DNA from: Ficedula albicollis
Lineage: Eukaryota > Chordata > Aves > Passeriformes > Muscicapidae
Direction of reading: 5' to 3'
NCBI RefSeq assembly: GCF_000247815.1
Contig: NC_021678.1
Location: forward strand, 25,963,062 to 26,027,061
Length of the DNA stretch: 64,000 nucleotides
The first letter of the stretch is position 1. Every line of letters starts with the position of its first letter. Made by a program: the position numbers and the translations under genes. Shown here piece by piece: positions 28,601 through 40,984 of the stretch. The notes under the pieces were generated by a model. The model searched no databases. It had not been told where the DNA came from and saw nothing but the letters and a program-made list of their open reading frames with translations.

Positions 28601-29699
28601 GTAAAGCTGCTTCCCCAGCTGACAGTAATAAGAGGCAACAGTTTTTCCATGGGCTGCCAGCACTGTGGAGAGATTAATGGTAAAAAATGTCCAAATGACT
28701 GAAATGGCAGTGCCCATCCTCTCCAGTCCATCTGCACTGCTGTATAACTCTTGGGCTCTCTGGACAAACAGTCCATCTGCACTGCTGTATAACTCTTGGG
28801 AACTCTGGACAATTCAAGGTGGTTTCCAAGTAGAGGGCAGCTGAAGGAAAACTACAGAGCAGAGCTAATATTGGGACAGTGGGGAAATACAGGCACCATC
28901 TTCATCTTGAAAGGCACTCAGACCTACTTTATGACCTTTATTCTAAATGGTCAGAAAATACCCTGGAGGAGACCTGAAAACAGAACCTGACCCTCAGAAC
29001 AGCAGCTGAGGATTGAATTTCTCCTCAGCTGAGTGTTTGTCTCCAGAGGGAAAACAGGCAGCAGAGCAAGAGTTGGACAAGGGCACATCAGAAGTCCTAC
29101 TCTTAGGATCAGTTGTCATAGGAGACAATGGAAATTGGCCTTTTATGGTGAGCTTAAGCAGAACACAGTTGTTCAGAAAAAGACTCAGGGTAAAGGGGGC
29201 ATCAAAATGAGGTGTGAGAGTTTCCATGCTCATGGGACAGCCCAAGAGGACACAGATATAACCACTTAAGTTCCCAGAATAGCTCAAGCTGAGAAAGGTG
29301 ACAAGGACAGCTAAAAACTGCAGTCTCTCCTTAACTTCTAAACCAAGAGATTAGATTGCCAGAAATGCAACAAAAATCGGAGAAGGATACTGCTGAGACT
29401 GTTGGGAGCTTTCAGAGCCACAGAGCCAACAAGGGTCCAAGCAGGATTTTGGCTGACAGAGTTCCTCCTAGCAACTGAATGAATTATTCATTTGCACCAA
29501 AGAGCCATGAGCTGTTCCTCACCTGAGAACCCATTGGTGAATACAGCAGTAAATCTAGGAAGGGTAAAACTCTGTGTTTAGTCATTTGCTGGCTTTGCTG
29601 TTCACATGCACTTTACGAGACTGATGTGCAAGGAGGAAAAGGCACTGGCATCATGTGAGCTCCTGAGACAGCAATGAGATGTCTGGAGTTATGACATAC
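25634..29699 (-). other. SORCS2 intron (4.1 kb)
   Basis: This intron contains the 45-bp duplication at 28724-28812. Otherwise I see only unassigned sequence. Confidence 0.85.
28724..28812. repeat. Tandem duplication, 2 x ~44 bp
   Basis: CAGTCCATCTGCACTGCTGT starts at 28724 and 28769, and both copies run to CTCTGGACAA with two differences. Confidence 0.95.
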
Positions 29700-29879
29700 C
29701 TCATAGAGGTCAATCATCACATTCCCCTCCAGCCCTTGGCTACTCTTGACATTTTCCAAGGCCAGGGTGAAGTAGATCCCTCGGGTGTCGGAGATGTACA
29801 GATTGTATGTGTCGTTCTGGTTCCACTCCTGCACAGCTGCAAACACCTGATTCTCATCTGTGCTGATAACATGCATGTC
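29700..29879 (-). CDS. SORCS2: SORCS2 exon: DENQVFAAVQEWNQNDTYNL blade
   Basis: This is a 180-nt symmetric exon (60 residues, phase 0 to 0): acceptor TTTTTCCCCAG before 29879, donor GTATGTC after 29700. It carries the best-conserved SorCS propeller block: STDENQVFAAVQEWNQ, then DTYNLYISDTRGIYFTLAL, then VMIDLYE. An N-D-T sequon is present in the middle. The next exon begins VAGIKG, giving the family junction LYEVAGIKG. It is the longest coding exon in the window and the easiest anchor for identifying the paralogue. Confidence 0.97.
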
Positions 29880-32592
29880 CTGGGGAAAAACAAGAGAGGC
29901 AGTTTGCTCCAGGGAGTCTGTGCTGCCATTTCCAATGGCACCAAAGTAACTGGGGAGCAGCAAGGGATGCATTTAGGCTGGGGTTTAATGGGGAACTCAG
30001 CAGACAATACTGCTGCATTTCAGTATTGTATTGTCTACAGCCACTGTAAGCAAGTAATTCCATCCAGGAATATTTTACACCAGCTCTCTTCTGCCACTTT
30101 TTCAAAGCAGTAATTAACTGATGAGGTGTTAATTGAACATTTACATTGGCACCACAGTGTTATACAGCAGCACTTTCACTCCACTTACCAACACCTTCAC
30201 CTTCATTTTAATGAATGTTTTGTCTGGGGAAAAGGGATGGCTGTTTATTTATTGGATTTTTTTTTTCTTTCAGCATCTGAGTGATTCCACTCATGACTGT
30301 GGAATCACAGATATTGAAAATGTAGGGGTTTGAAAAAAAAAAAGAAAGGAGAAAAAAATAATCTGAAACATCTACTTCTTGCCCAGCTTTAGAAGCCAAA
30401 TATGCTCAGGACCTGATGCAAGCAGGAACTAATGAGGGAACATCTGCTGTTATCTACTGTTTCTAATGACAATCTAGGCTGGAGCCAAGGCCCTGGACCA
30501 CTATACTAAACAGCACACCCCAAGAAATAAAACAGAAAAACAGCCCTAATCCTCACTAGATATAAAGAACAGAAATTTATTCAGATCACTAGCATTATGA
30601 GTGAGGTTTTGTTTTACTCTGCTTCTTCTCTGTGTTACAGCAGGCAAGAAGTAATGAAAAGATTGCATAAGTAAAGAAAAAACAGGAACTATTGAATCTG
30701 ATCCCATCTTTCAATGCCTGGAGAAATTATTACCCATTTTATTTTATTTTCCATTACAATGGAAAAAGCCACCAAGAGAGAGATTGTTATAATGAAATTC
30801 CCAGGCTCTATCTGCCCAGCACAGGCACCCTGAGTTCTTTGGTGCCATAAAACTCTGTGGAGGTAGGAAAAGAAATGAAGATTTTTTTAACACCAGGTGA
30901 TTCCCAGAAGACTCTGCTGTTTGGTCTGCTTTGGGCAGATATCCCAAAGTTATTCTGCTTCCATGAATCTCACCCAGGACTTTCTATATGCAAAACAGAA
31001 CTTTATCAGAAAATATAGTCTTTGGAAGCTGATGCTACTTCTCCCTTCTGCTAATAATAGTCTTTGAAAATTCAGTGTCTGGTGGCTTTTTAGGGAGAAT
31101 TAATACTTAGAGATGAACTCTTATAATGTAAAAATAAAAAAGTAATATAATGAAGAAATTTAATCTATAAATTTGAAACTCCATGGATTCACCATGGAGT
31201 TAAGATTCAGAACAGTTGCTTGCTCATCCAGATCCGGATCTGAATATAGAGTGGATGAATGTGCACTTGATTTACTTCCTTCTTTGCACTGGAGAAAATC
31301 ATGTCCCAGAAGATGGGCTTGTTTTGTGAAGGAACAGATTGGCTTAATTCCCGAGGCAATAGGAAAAGTAATATAAGTCCCACTGAGTCCTACTAATTTT
31401 GGCTGTGAGCAGACATCCTCTCTCAGCTCCAGCTGTGCCAGTAGGAGTTACAGCCACAGCTGTTTGTCTGTGGCTCCTCTTGTCAGCCTGTCACCCTGGC
31501 TCAGGCTGCTGGTAGATCTACATCAGCAGGTGTTCCCACTGTGCTCCAGGCAATGTTGGCTAGCACAGCTCTAATCTCAAGTGCTAATTTCTGCATATGG
31601 GCACACATGGACAGGCCTCTCCACTTAAACACCGACAGAAATTATAAGTAAAACTTGGTTTGTCTGGTGAATGTACTTTTTCATTATCTTACCACTTCAT
31701 TCAACAGTTTTGTAAAAACTGGGGGAGAGAGGTAAAAAGATACTTTGATCAACACCCGAGAAAACTAAAGGCAATTTCACAAATGCTGAAGAAGCAAACA
31801 AGTTAATCTATTCATTAGATACTTCCTGCATTTGATCATGCTGTAAGATGGAAGGCTAAAGAAGATTCCAGTAAGGCTGAAGGAATTTAAGCCTAGGGAA
31901 GCAGAGATTGAGACAGAATTGCCATAATATACGTAATGCAGAAAGTCAAAAAACATAACACTCCAACTGTGCATTCGGGGATAAATTAACTTCCACTTTA
32001 TATGGTCTTGCCCAATACATGCAGCAATGATGCCCAGCTCTGATAAAAAAGGATTAGTATATGGGCATCAAACAGATCTTGGAGCAGCATCAGGAATTTC
32101 TTCATTTCCACATTGGGAAAATTAAAATTAATCAGCATATAATATTATGTTTCATATGATGATTTTTGTTTTTTCAGAATGGGGATTAATTCCTGGAGGG
32201 GGAGGAAGAATACAAAAAGACAGCCTTCATCTTGATATCGCACAAGCTCCTTGCAGAAGGAAGAGCACAGGAATGTGAAGCACGGCTTCTTTCTGGTCAT
32301 CATCACCTTTAGGGGCTCCCCTTGCATTTGTCTACTGAGAGCCTGAGCTTTGTTCTCTCTGTCCCAGAACATACTGAAAGTACATTTATATGCAGCTCTA
32401 CTATCTATCTGTCCCTCTTGCCTTTTCAAAGACAAAAGTAACATGATATACATGGGTTTTATCAGGTGTCTCCTCAAATCACTAAAAGCCAAGGCTTTCT
32501 GAATTACTAATCAATTGCCCCTTTTGCATTTTTTCAGGGAACTTTTTTCCTGGCAAGTTAAATAGTGGGGACGTGTAATGCCAGTTTTATTC

Positions 32593-32723
32593 TGCCAGCT
32601 CAGCTGGTAGGAGCATGGGGCTAATAACAACAAGGTTGTGGGATCAATCCCCATATGGGCCCTACACTTAAGAGCTGGAATTGATGATCCTTGTGGGTCC
32701 CTTCCAACTCATAATATTCTGTG
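32593..32723 (+). mobile_element. tRNA-derived SINE with CR1-like tail (TguSINE1-like)
   Basis: The head, 32593-32661, is tRNA-like: an A box region CAGCTCAGCTGGTAGGAGC, an anticodon-arm-like GGGGCTAATAACAACAAGG that recalls tRNA-Ile, and a B box region GGTTGTGGGATCAATCCCC. The tail, roughly 32675-32723, reads GATCCTTGTGGGTCCCTTCC and ends in ATTCTGTG, like the 3' end of CR1 LINEs, which would supply the retrotransposition machinery. It is not a working tRNA gene: the acceptor stem is broken and the A box has lost spacing. Confidence 0.8.
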
Positions 32724-32928
32724 AAATATCTGTGAAGATGCCAGCCCTTGCATTTGCTTTCTGTGAAATCACTGGGGCTGTCACCTCTTTTAAGGTCAAC
32801 ATTTAAGGATCTTATTTATTTGTTTTGTCTGCCCAGTGCACTGGTCTAAACTGGAGTAACTGCACCTGTTGTGTACAATTAAGGTGATTATCATGAGTGA
32901 CATTAGTGTGTGACAAAGCCCACGTTGT

Positions 32929-33042
32929 GCTGCTTTGATTAAGAGGCGTCAGTAAAGACTATTTATAGGGTTAACACATATGCAGGCGTCTGCTTGAACG
33001 GAACAGAGTTTCAAGTTTATTTAGGCTTTTAATCAAAGCAGC
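32929..33042. other. 14-bp perfect inverted repeat with TCF/LEF-like cores
   Basis: GCTGCTTTGATTAA at 32929-32942 is the exact reverse complement of TTAATCAAAGCAGC at 33029-33042. Each arm contains CTTTGAT, the HMG-box TCF/LEF core. An A/T-rich CTATTTATA (MEF2-like) lies between. Enhancer activity is only a guess. Confidence 0.5.
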
Positions 33043-34542
33043 TACAAGGCTGTTAATGTGAACAAGAATAATATTTTAGTTAGATTTGCTCTAGGCCATC
33101 CTGCCTGAGCAGCAGCATCACCTGCCAAGGCTGCCTGCTGTCACACGCCTCCAGTTCAGGAAGAGTGACACTCAGAGACAAAAAGCTTGATATTTCCATC
33201 TTCAATTCCACTAATGTTTGCCATATTTGGCCCCTCTTTCTTAGCTGAAGGAGATGAAAGAGAATTTGGGCATAAAAGAAGCTGTACATTCCAATTCCTT
33301 GAATAATATAACACACTGTGCATTTTTCATAAAAGTGACTATGTTGCTTTGATAGCAGCCTCCTAAACAGCCAAAGTTCCACTGTAGCTCCTTCCAAGCC
33401 AAATGCAGCTCTTCAGACTTTGACAAAGTGAGAGTGTGACAAAGCATCTTTCTTTGGGTCAAATAACATGAATATATTGCTCCAATTCTTGTTCTCTGGA
33501 ACACATTGTAATTTAATTCTAGTGCATTTTCTCTGGCTCTCCAGTGATCTCTTTGAGAAGGTGGACAAAAAACAAGTGTAGGCTAAAGGAAACAATAAGT
33601 TTAAAGCAAAAAGTGTCTCTACAGATTGTCTGAATTGGCTGTAAATAACAATTTTTATTTGGCTTTTATAATAACCATGCTAAAACTCCACTCTGCTGCT
33701 AAGGGCTCCTTCAAATAACACCTATTTAAATCCAATTTGAATTTACAGAGTAATTTCTCTTGCTTGGGCAGGAAGTTTCAAAGCAACCTATCTTAAAATG
33801 TGACTAAAAATTTTGAGGCAGATCACAGGTCTCGTGTGTCAGAGCTAAGATCACATGGCTTCTGGTGTGGTTTCCAGAGCTGTGAACAGGAGTAAAGGCT
33901 CCAGGAGCAGTGCAGGGAAGGTGAGGCACTGAAGGAAGGGCTGGGGTTGAGCTGCAGTCTGTCTGCATGAAGGTCACCCAGTCAATCCACTATAAACAGC
34001 TCTGTTGGGCTGAGGAATCAAGGACAGCCCTTGTGAAATTAGCCACGTTATCCCTTGGAACATTTTCACCGACAAAATCTGACCTTGCACTTCCTTTTTT
34101 TTTTTTTTCCCTTTTGACAATTCCTGCTTAGCTTCTGGGAATGCATTTGTCTTCTGATGTTAGACCTCATATAGAATCCATAAGATCATTTGCTGCCTTT
34201 CAGCTTAAATCTCATTAAGGCAGACTATATCAAGAATGAAAAGGCAGAAAAAAAGAGTCCTCAGTCTTTGTTAGGAACCCATTAGGACCCCAGCTGCAAA
34301 CTGGGGGTTTCTTCAAAATGGAGCTAACATTTTATATAGGTCTTTCAAAAAATTCAGCTTCACAAAGCAGAAATAGCTTTTCAAGCTCCAATGCTAATTC
34401 ACCGTTGTTAATTAGGCCACAGATAGAGTAGGCACACAAAGACATCTTTCTGCTTGGTTCCCATTAAAATCTACTAATGAGGCAAAGCACAAAAAGCAAC
34501 CGATACAAGACAGTGAGAGGGGAATTTTAAGACAAAAAAAAA

Positions 34543-34558
34543 AGAGAGAGAGAGAGAA
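34543..34558. repeat. Short AG-rich microsatellite
   Basis: This is an A run followed by about seven AG units. Confidence 0.85.
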
Positions 34559-34828
34559 TATCCCCTCTAAAACTGAATTAATTAACCATAAAGAAATGGT
34601 AATTGATGTGGGCTGTGGTATCTGCCTACATTTCATGCCTATGTCCTTGACTAGCCAAAGTGCTGACTTTTGGTTTTGGTCCTTTCTTGCTTGCAAATGT
34701 TCTGTTAAAGGAGAATACTGTTTTCACTCACGCTATGTCATCTTGCAGTTACTTGTATTGGACTCAAGATCTTCTGTGCAATCAAAATATCTTTAGCTCA
34801 TATGGGCATTCTAGCAGCAGCCACCTAC

Positions 34829-34918
34829 CTTGGGCAAGGAGTACTTTGGCAGCTTCATCTGTGCAAATGGGCTCCTCCTATAAGAAACGTAATAATGTGG
34901 TCTTCCTCCTGATGTCAG
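34829..34918 (-). CDS. SORCS2: SORCS2 exon: GGRPHYYVSYRR propeller strand
   Basis: This is a 90-nt symmetric exon (phase 0 to 0, 30 residues): acceptor CTCTCGTAG before 34918, donor GTAGGTGG after 34829. It reads LTSGGRPHYYVSYRR at the start and MKLPKYSLPK at the end, a pattern typical of SorCS propellers, and runs directly into DMHVIST of the next exon. Because it is in phase at both ends, skipping would remove 30 residues without a frameshift. There is no direct evidence that this happens. Confidence 0.95.
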
Positions 34919-37142
34919 CTACGAGAGAAGCAGGAAAGTTGTCATCACCAGGTTTTTTTTTCTTTTTGTTATGATCAGAAAGAATATCAAACAAAAGCTG
35001 TTAAGAGAAATACCACAGCGTGGTGGCAATGACTTAAACTGCAGCGCTGTTACAGCTGAGGAATAAAATTGATCCAACTGACAGTGGCTGGAAAAGAAAA
35101 CAAGAGGAATCCCATTTTCAGCAAAGAGAGACAAAGGCTGGAATCTCGTGTGAAAACTTGTGAAGTCTTGACTTCAGTTGGGCCATGATGTCACCTCCTG
35201 ACACCACAGCTCTCCTGTGCCTCACCAGAACACTCCCTGCTCTTTGCCATCTGCAGAGCTGCCCCATAGGCTGTTGATTAGACCAGCAGATTGGCAGACA
35301 TCAGGCTTGATTTTAATTTCTGCTTCCAGCTCTGGTTCCTGTGTGGCCCAGGACAAGCCATCATAGGTATCTGCTACAAGATCAACTAAATATTCACAGA
35401 TGTGGAAGGTAGGGGAAGCTCGTTTGATTTGGCATTTTTGCAAATCTGGCCATATATTTAAGTGCATAAATACTGATGGCAGACCTTGAAAATGCTGGGT
35501 TAGAGCAATGAGAGGTATAATTTTCTACAACCTATTAAAGGAGGGAAAAAGAAAGAAAAGAGTGTCAATTTTATCTGGCTTCCACTGCTGCTGAAGTATA
35601 ATCAATCTTTTTAAAGTACTTCGAAATCCTTGGATGAAAGATACTGAAGAACAAATATTCCAAGGGATTCTCCGTGCAGAACTTTGCTTTAATTGCTTGA
35701 TACCTGAGCTTATCAAGACTTTTCTTTAGTAGTAAGTGTTTTAAAATGCACTGCAGTAGTTTAAAATGCGAGATACACAGAGACCAGGTTCACACCAGAT
35801 TAAGTAAAATAAGCATTATTTCTCATTCTAAAGCTCTTCAACATTTTTTAAGGGAACTGGGCAAAAGTCAGGGAAAGAAAGGCCAGAAATATTTTTTTTT
35901 TTAAATGAGAAAGAGTGAGTTTGTAAATAAAACAAGTTTAGCAGGAAAATAAACTCCTATTCCTTTATCCTAGAGCTTTTAAGCCTACTAATACATTCCA
36001 AATGGCTTAGCTGCAGAAAAGCCAGATGGAGATCAAGGAAGGAAGGGAAGGCTAGAAGGAGGGTGGTTCATCTATTCCTCCAAGCATACACAGCCTGGCA
36101 TAGGGTTATTCCTTCTTTGAGGAGCAGAAGGGATAACACCAGGTCCAGCTCAGCCAGGATGGCTAAAGAGAAACACTGCAGCTCCTGTGTCAGCTGAAAC
36201 ACAATCACAGAGTCATTCTGGGATGAGAGAGTGGCTGCACAGTCACACACGCCCCTGCTCTCCCTGCCACATAAACATTTCCTTTTTGCCTCGCACACAC
36301 CAGGCACAAAAGCTGTTCTGAACCGTATGTCCCAGATTTATTTGTGGATTGTTTAGACTGGTGTTTAAGACTGAGCTCGTTAACTGAAGCCAATTAGCAA
36401 TCAACTAACCCAGTGTAAAGTATCAATCCTCTCTCTTCCCTCCACTCACAAGCGTGCTAAAATATAAACTGTCTGGAAGCCCAGTTTAGTGCTAATGATC
36501 TCCAGTTCACCTCCACGTAGCCTACAGTTCTGTTGTTATTTTCCTCCTCTTCAGCTGACATTAAATGGACACTGGCAGCAGCCTAATGAAACTCACGGTG
36601 GTTCAAATCTATTCACCACCTCTCACCTGGAACACAGCCTGGCTGAGTACATCCCATCTTCTGCCTTTTCACTATAATCACAGCTGAGGCATAACAATAA
36701 AGCCTGATTACTCCTTTGGTGCTTTCCCTGACTCCCTCCTTTCTTTCTTATTTCCCTCTCATACTCAAAAAAGCTTTGGTCTACTCCCTTGTAATAGCAG
36801 ATGAGTGACACAGCACTTCCAGCTGGGGGGTTAAAGCAGTAATTCCAGAGTGCTGATGAGATTGCAAGGAGTGGCACAGAGCACTCCAGCACACAGAGAA
36901 CATACCTCAGGCAGGAACTCTATGGCCCTACAGTGACAAGAAACCAGAGCTTAAAGGAACACAGTTAGCATTATAACAAACTGCTACAACCCACTCAGTG
37001 CCTTCGTGGATCCAGTGTTGTCTGAGTAGTTGCAAACAACACACATACACACACATGTAGAGGAATGCAAGAGAAAATGATAGAAGATAGAATAATATAA
37101 TATAAAGTAATAGAATAAATAGGAGAAGAGGGTGTTCTGCAC
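34919..37142 (-). other. SORCS2 intron (2.2 kb)
   Basis: I see no repeat family or structured element; there is a short CA-rich and AT-rich patch near 37030-37120. Confidence 0.85.
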
Positions 37143-37261
37143 CTGAACAAAGACATAATCACCCTGGACGATCAGGGAGTTATGGTCAATGTAGCCTGGA
37201 AAGGGTTTGCTGCGAGTGGCTTCACTGCAGTTCTGCATCTTGCAGGTGATGTACTGGGCAT
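37143..37261 (-). CDS. SORCS2: SORCS2 exon: propeller blade with NCS sequon
   Basis: This is a 119-nt exon: acceptor CCTTTCAG before 37261, donor GTGCAG after 37143. It starts with the last two bases of a Tyr codon and then 39 full residues, ending in phase 0 at VFVQ. Readable motifs are QYITCKMQNCSEATRSKPF and GYIDHNSLIVQ. It contains two cysteines (likely a blade-surface disulfide) and an N-C-S sequon that could be glycosylated. The GTGCAG donor is weaker than the others in this gene, but the reading frame and family match support it. Confidence 0.94.
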
Positions 37262-38639
37262 CTGAAAGGAAAAGAACAAAAACAATACGCTTGAGATCCT
37301 GAGCACAGATTCTTCCTACTGTCATAAAGCTGCTTGCTGAGGTGGCACTTTTGCTTCCCAGATTCATGTGAAGTGAATTGAGACCATCCATTCAACACCA
37401 CACAACCCTTCTTTCCCCTATATCCTTCATAAATCCACCCTTGATTACTTTCTTCCTTTAATACTCTTCCTTCTTTACCGGCCTCAACCTCCCATTATTT
37501 CTTTCCTTCTTCCCTAGATATGATGTCAGAGTGATACATTTTTACCAAGGGAGAACCTTCTATGATGCATCTCTGTATTTCCTACAGCACTTACACTCAG
37601 TAGAGTAATTCAGATCGACTTGGAAAGCACCTCAGACCAGCTCCTCTTCAGGGCTTTTACCTACTTCTCTGTTGACAGCATGGGTAGATGCACTCTGGCA
37701 GACCTGGGCAATCATTCCTCATTCTTGTAACTAGGAGTCCTAGCAATTTCAAATTAAATAGTCTAAATGCAGCCACCCATCTCACAGCCATGCAAACCAT
37801 CTCATCACTGTCACTACATGGGATGTCCTCTCCTCCTATTCTGAAGCACTGCAAGGTGCTCATCCCATAATGTGTCACCTGAAGAAAAACAATTAGAATT
37901 GCTTTATGGGACAATTCATCCTAGAATACAGAACCAGATTCTCAGTAATCTGTTTGGACTATTCTAGATTCATTAAGAATTTGCATTTTGTTTTATGGCA
38001 AACCTGATCCACACAAGGAACAATTCTGCCTTTTTAATGTTAGTACTTACATGATAGAAACACTATATTGCATTTAATGTTAGAAGTACTTCTAATCATT
38101 TTCCTTGGAGAGACACCTTGTTTGATATAATTACCACCATCAGCTCAGAGAAATAGCATCTTACACTGAAACAGAAATGGCTGGAATTTTACCATCTTGT
38201 ATTTAATCTTGGTTTTAATTAAAATCTATCATTTGATATTTCTTTCCTTGCTTCTAAGGGCTGTTGACTTCTGCTTGAAGCAGACATGCAGGATAACAAA
38301 CCTTCAGGAAAGTTTGATGAGGGATGATTTTTCTCCAGCATTTGCAGTGTTCTTGGAAGATATAAAGTGCTAAGTATTATTAGTCACTGCCGTTTATAAC
38401 ATTTTATGCTTTCACAGCTCACTGCAAAACATTAATGAATACAGCCTGGGCAGCATGATCAAAATGTACTTCCCTTCAGAGGGACATGATTTTTTCCACA
38501 TTAGCCACGAGAGGGCAGGGAACGACATAATTCCCAGCCTGCTCACTCCTGTGAGCTCAGGAAAGTTCCCTTTCAGAGCTGTTCATCCCTCTGCCCCTCT
38601 GCACCCAGACAGGAGGGGGACAGGGAGTCTGTCCCAGCA

Positions 38640-38890
38640 GCCAGCAGTGCTCTGTGGTGCAGCATGTCCCCTCCTTGTCCTGAGAGTGCTGAAAGCTCTC
38701 AGTGAGGTCTGCTCGGAGCCTTCCCTTCTCCAGGCTGAGCAAGGACGTGTTCTCCTGTGTTCCATCCCTGTGACCATCCTTGTGGCCTCCTCTGGACTTG
38801 CCCAACAGCTCCACGGCTCTCCTGTGCTGAGGCTCCAGAGCTGGAGACAGAACTGCAGCGGGGTCTCCCACTCTTGTCACAGCAAAGCTC
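38640..38890 (-). mobile_element. CR1 LINE fragment (antisense)
   Basis: Read on the plus strand, the block has the order typical of reverse-complemented CR1 3' regions: GTGAGGTCTGC, GGAGCCTTCCCTTCTCCAGG, CTGAGCA, then GTGGCCTCCTCTGGACTTGC and CCAACAGCTCC, then CCAGAGCTGG. The element therefore lies on the minus strand. It is short and lacks the terminal octamer repeats; no reverse-transcriptase ORF is visible. Boundaries are approximate. Confidence 0.75.
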
Positions 38891-40055
38891 CTGAGTGAAA
38901 CGTGTGCCAATCCTGAGCTTCAGCAAAGCAGCCTCAGTTGAATGGTCCTACTGCCACCTGAGCTGTAGAAAAGACTGGGGCATTAAGGAAACTCCTCCAC
39001 AAGATTTTACAGAGCAGGCCAGGTTGGCATCCATTAGAGGAGACTGAGGTTCTCTGGATCCTGCTTTAATGGAGGAATGGGGACTATCCCTATTTCTGCT
39101 GTGATCATAGGAGTCTGTGCAGCAGTGATTGTATCACCCATGAAGATTTACTAAGGCAATTCCTGTGAACTTTTACAGTGCAATTCTCCATGGGTTCAAT
39201 TCTAAAATGGCAGTAATGCTACTAAAGGGCAGAGCACTGAAATTGCTTAAGCTAATCTCCCAAACAGCCAAACACTGAGATGTGCACAAGAAAAGCTCCT
39301 TTTGCTACAGGAGACAGAAAGAAGGAAAAGCAGGTTTCTTGCAGTACCTGGTTCTCACTTTTTTCCTAGGGGAAGATTTTCTGTGCTCACATTAACTCAA
39401 GGATTTTTTTCATTTCATTCTTGCAGACATTTTATGTGACTCCATTGGCAAAGGTTTGTAATTTAGCATTAATTAATGTCAATTAATGTATTCAGTTGCT
39501 AAGCTCTGGAATTAATTTCATTAGTTTTCCCGCACAGATGTTTTCCCTGCCATAGGTAATTAGGACATTATGCTTTTCATTTCCAGAACCCTCACCTCCA
39601 ACAACAGCTGCTGTTTTTAATATACAACAACAAAGTCACACTGTGCCTGGAGAGAAGAACATAGCAACTCCCAGCTCTTACACCCCCAGACACTTTCATT
39701 TTTGACACGTTTAGACACCCAGAGTAGGAATCTTCTTGGGGGATGGCAGCTATTTCTGAAGAGGAAGCAAGAAAAGTCACAGAACACAAGAACGGAGGAG
39801 ACATCTTGTAAGGGAAACCTCTGACAAAATTAATCTGTTTCAGTGGTGAAACAGAATTGCAAAAGCTAATACACAAGAAGTTAAGAGCCAGGGAGACCCT
39901 GTGCCATGAAATATTTTAGTCTTTTCCATTTAGCTTGAGCTCCGTGCTCGAGTGTTCCCAGTGCAAATGGATCCAACCCCTCCCAGAGATATCTCTTGGC
40001 TCAGCTGGTGGAGAAGGAAGGTTATTGGTGATTACTGGAGGCAGGTTGGCCTCTG

Positions 40056-40467
40056 CAAAAGTAAACAGGAGAGTTTTAGATCCCATCCTAAAGCAGTGGG
40101 ACTTTCTTCAGGGTATTTTGTTGACAAGTTCTTTTTTTGGATTATATATCACACTTTAACATCCACAGCTTCCTAGCATAAGCTTGCATGTATGTCTTCT
40201 CAAAACCTTATTTGGTCATAGGGAGAGTCACAGAAAGTGGTCATTGTATCCTGCAGATGTACAAAAGTAAACAGGAGAGTTTTAGATCCCATCCTAAAGC
40301 AGTGGGACTTTCTTCAGGGTATTTTGTTGACAAGTTCTTTTTTTGGATTATATATCACACTTTAACATCCACAGCTTCCTAGCATAAGCTTGCATGTATG
40401 CCTTCTCAAAACCTTATTTGGTCATAGGGAGAGTCACAGAAAGTGGTCATTGTACCCTGCAGATGTA
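40056..40467. repeat. Tandem duplication, 2 x 206 bp
   Basis: Copy 1 at 40056-40261 and copy 2 at 40262-40467 start CAAAAGTAAACAGGAGAG and end CTGCAGATGTA. They differ at only a few positions (for example ATGTC/ATGCC and GTATC/GTACC). Confidence 0.96.
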
Positions 40468-40637
40468 TAATTTATATTTTTCCTGTTATTAGTTCCTTGA
40501 GGAATGTGTCTTTTCCTCTATCAAGAAACCCACTGGGGACAAATCAGGAGTGATAATTTATATTTTTCCTGTTATTAGTTCCTTCAGGAATGTGTCTTTT
40601 CCTCTATCAATAAACCCACTGGGGACAAATCAGGAGT
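40467..40637. repeat. Tandem duplication, 2 x ~86 bp
   Basis: ATAATTTATATTTTTCCTG begins at 40467 and 40553, and both copies end CAAATCAGGAGT with two substitutions. It directly abuts the 206-bp duplication. Confidence 0.95.
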
Positions 40638-40957
40638 TTTATACAATGTAATCAATGATCTGTTTCTCTCACAGGTTTTCTGTGGAGCATCTCAGTTCAT
40701 TACTGAGCAACTCACACATTGGGGCAGTTTCTGCTTTTGAAGCATGACTGGCATCTTGTAACTAATGACCCCATAAGAACATGGCAGAGACATACATCAC
40801 TGAAAGACCCAGGCCTGTAACCCCCTCCCTCAGTGACAGATAACACAAGTCTAGGTTGCCTTAGTAGTGCAAGGCAAGACTTTAGCATCACCTTCAGCAT
40901 CCACAACCTCCCATGGCAATGAATTCCAGTTTGATTAAATGTTCTCCCATACTTTAA

Positions 40958-40984
40958 TTTTTTTTTTTTTTTTTTTTTTTTTTT
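40958..40984. repeat. T27 homopolymer
   Basis: This is a pure 27-base T run in an intron. Confidence 0.95.

Larger units (their letters stand above)
29880..34828 (-). other. SORCS2 intron (4.9 kb)
   Basis: This intron holds the tRNA-type SINE at 32593-32723, the inverted 14-bp pair at 32929/33029 and an AG run at about 34543-34558. Nothing else is recognised. Confidence 0.85.

Noticed and set aside
32593..32661. tRNA gene
   Set aside because: The cloverleaf is degraded and the sequence continues into a CR1-like tail, so it is a SINE head.
38455..38926. Overlapping 75-147-codon ORFs on both strands
   Set aside because: They overlap the CR1 fragment and its GC-rich flank; frames are open on both strands because of composition.
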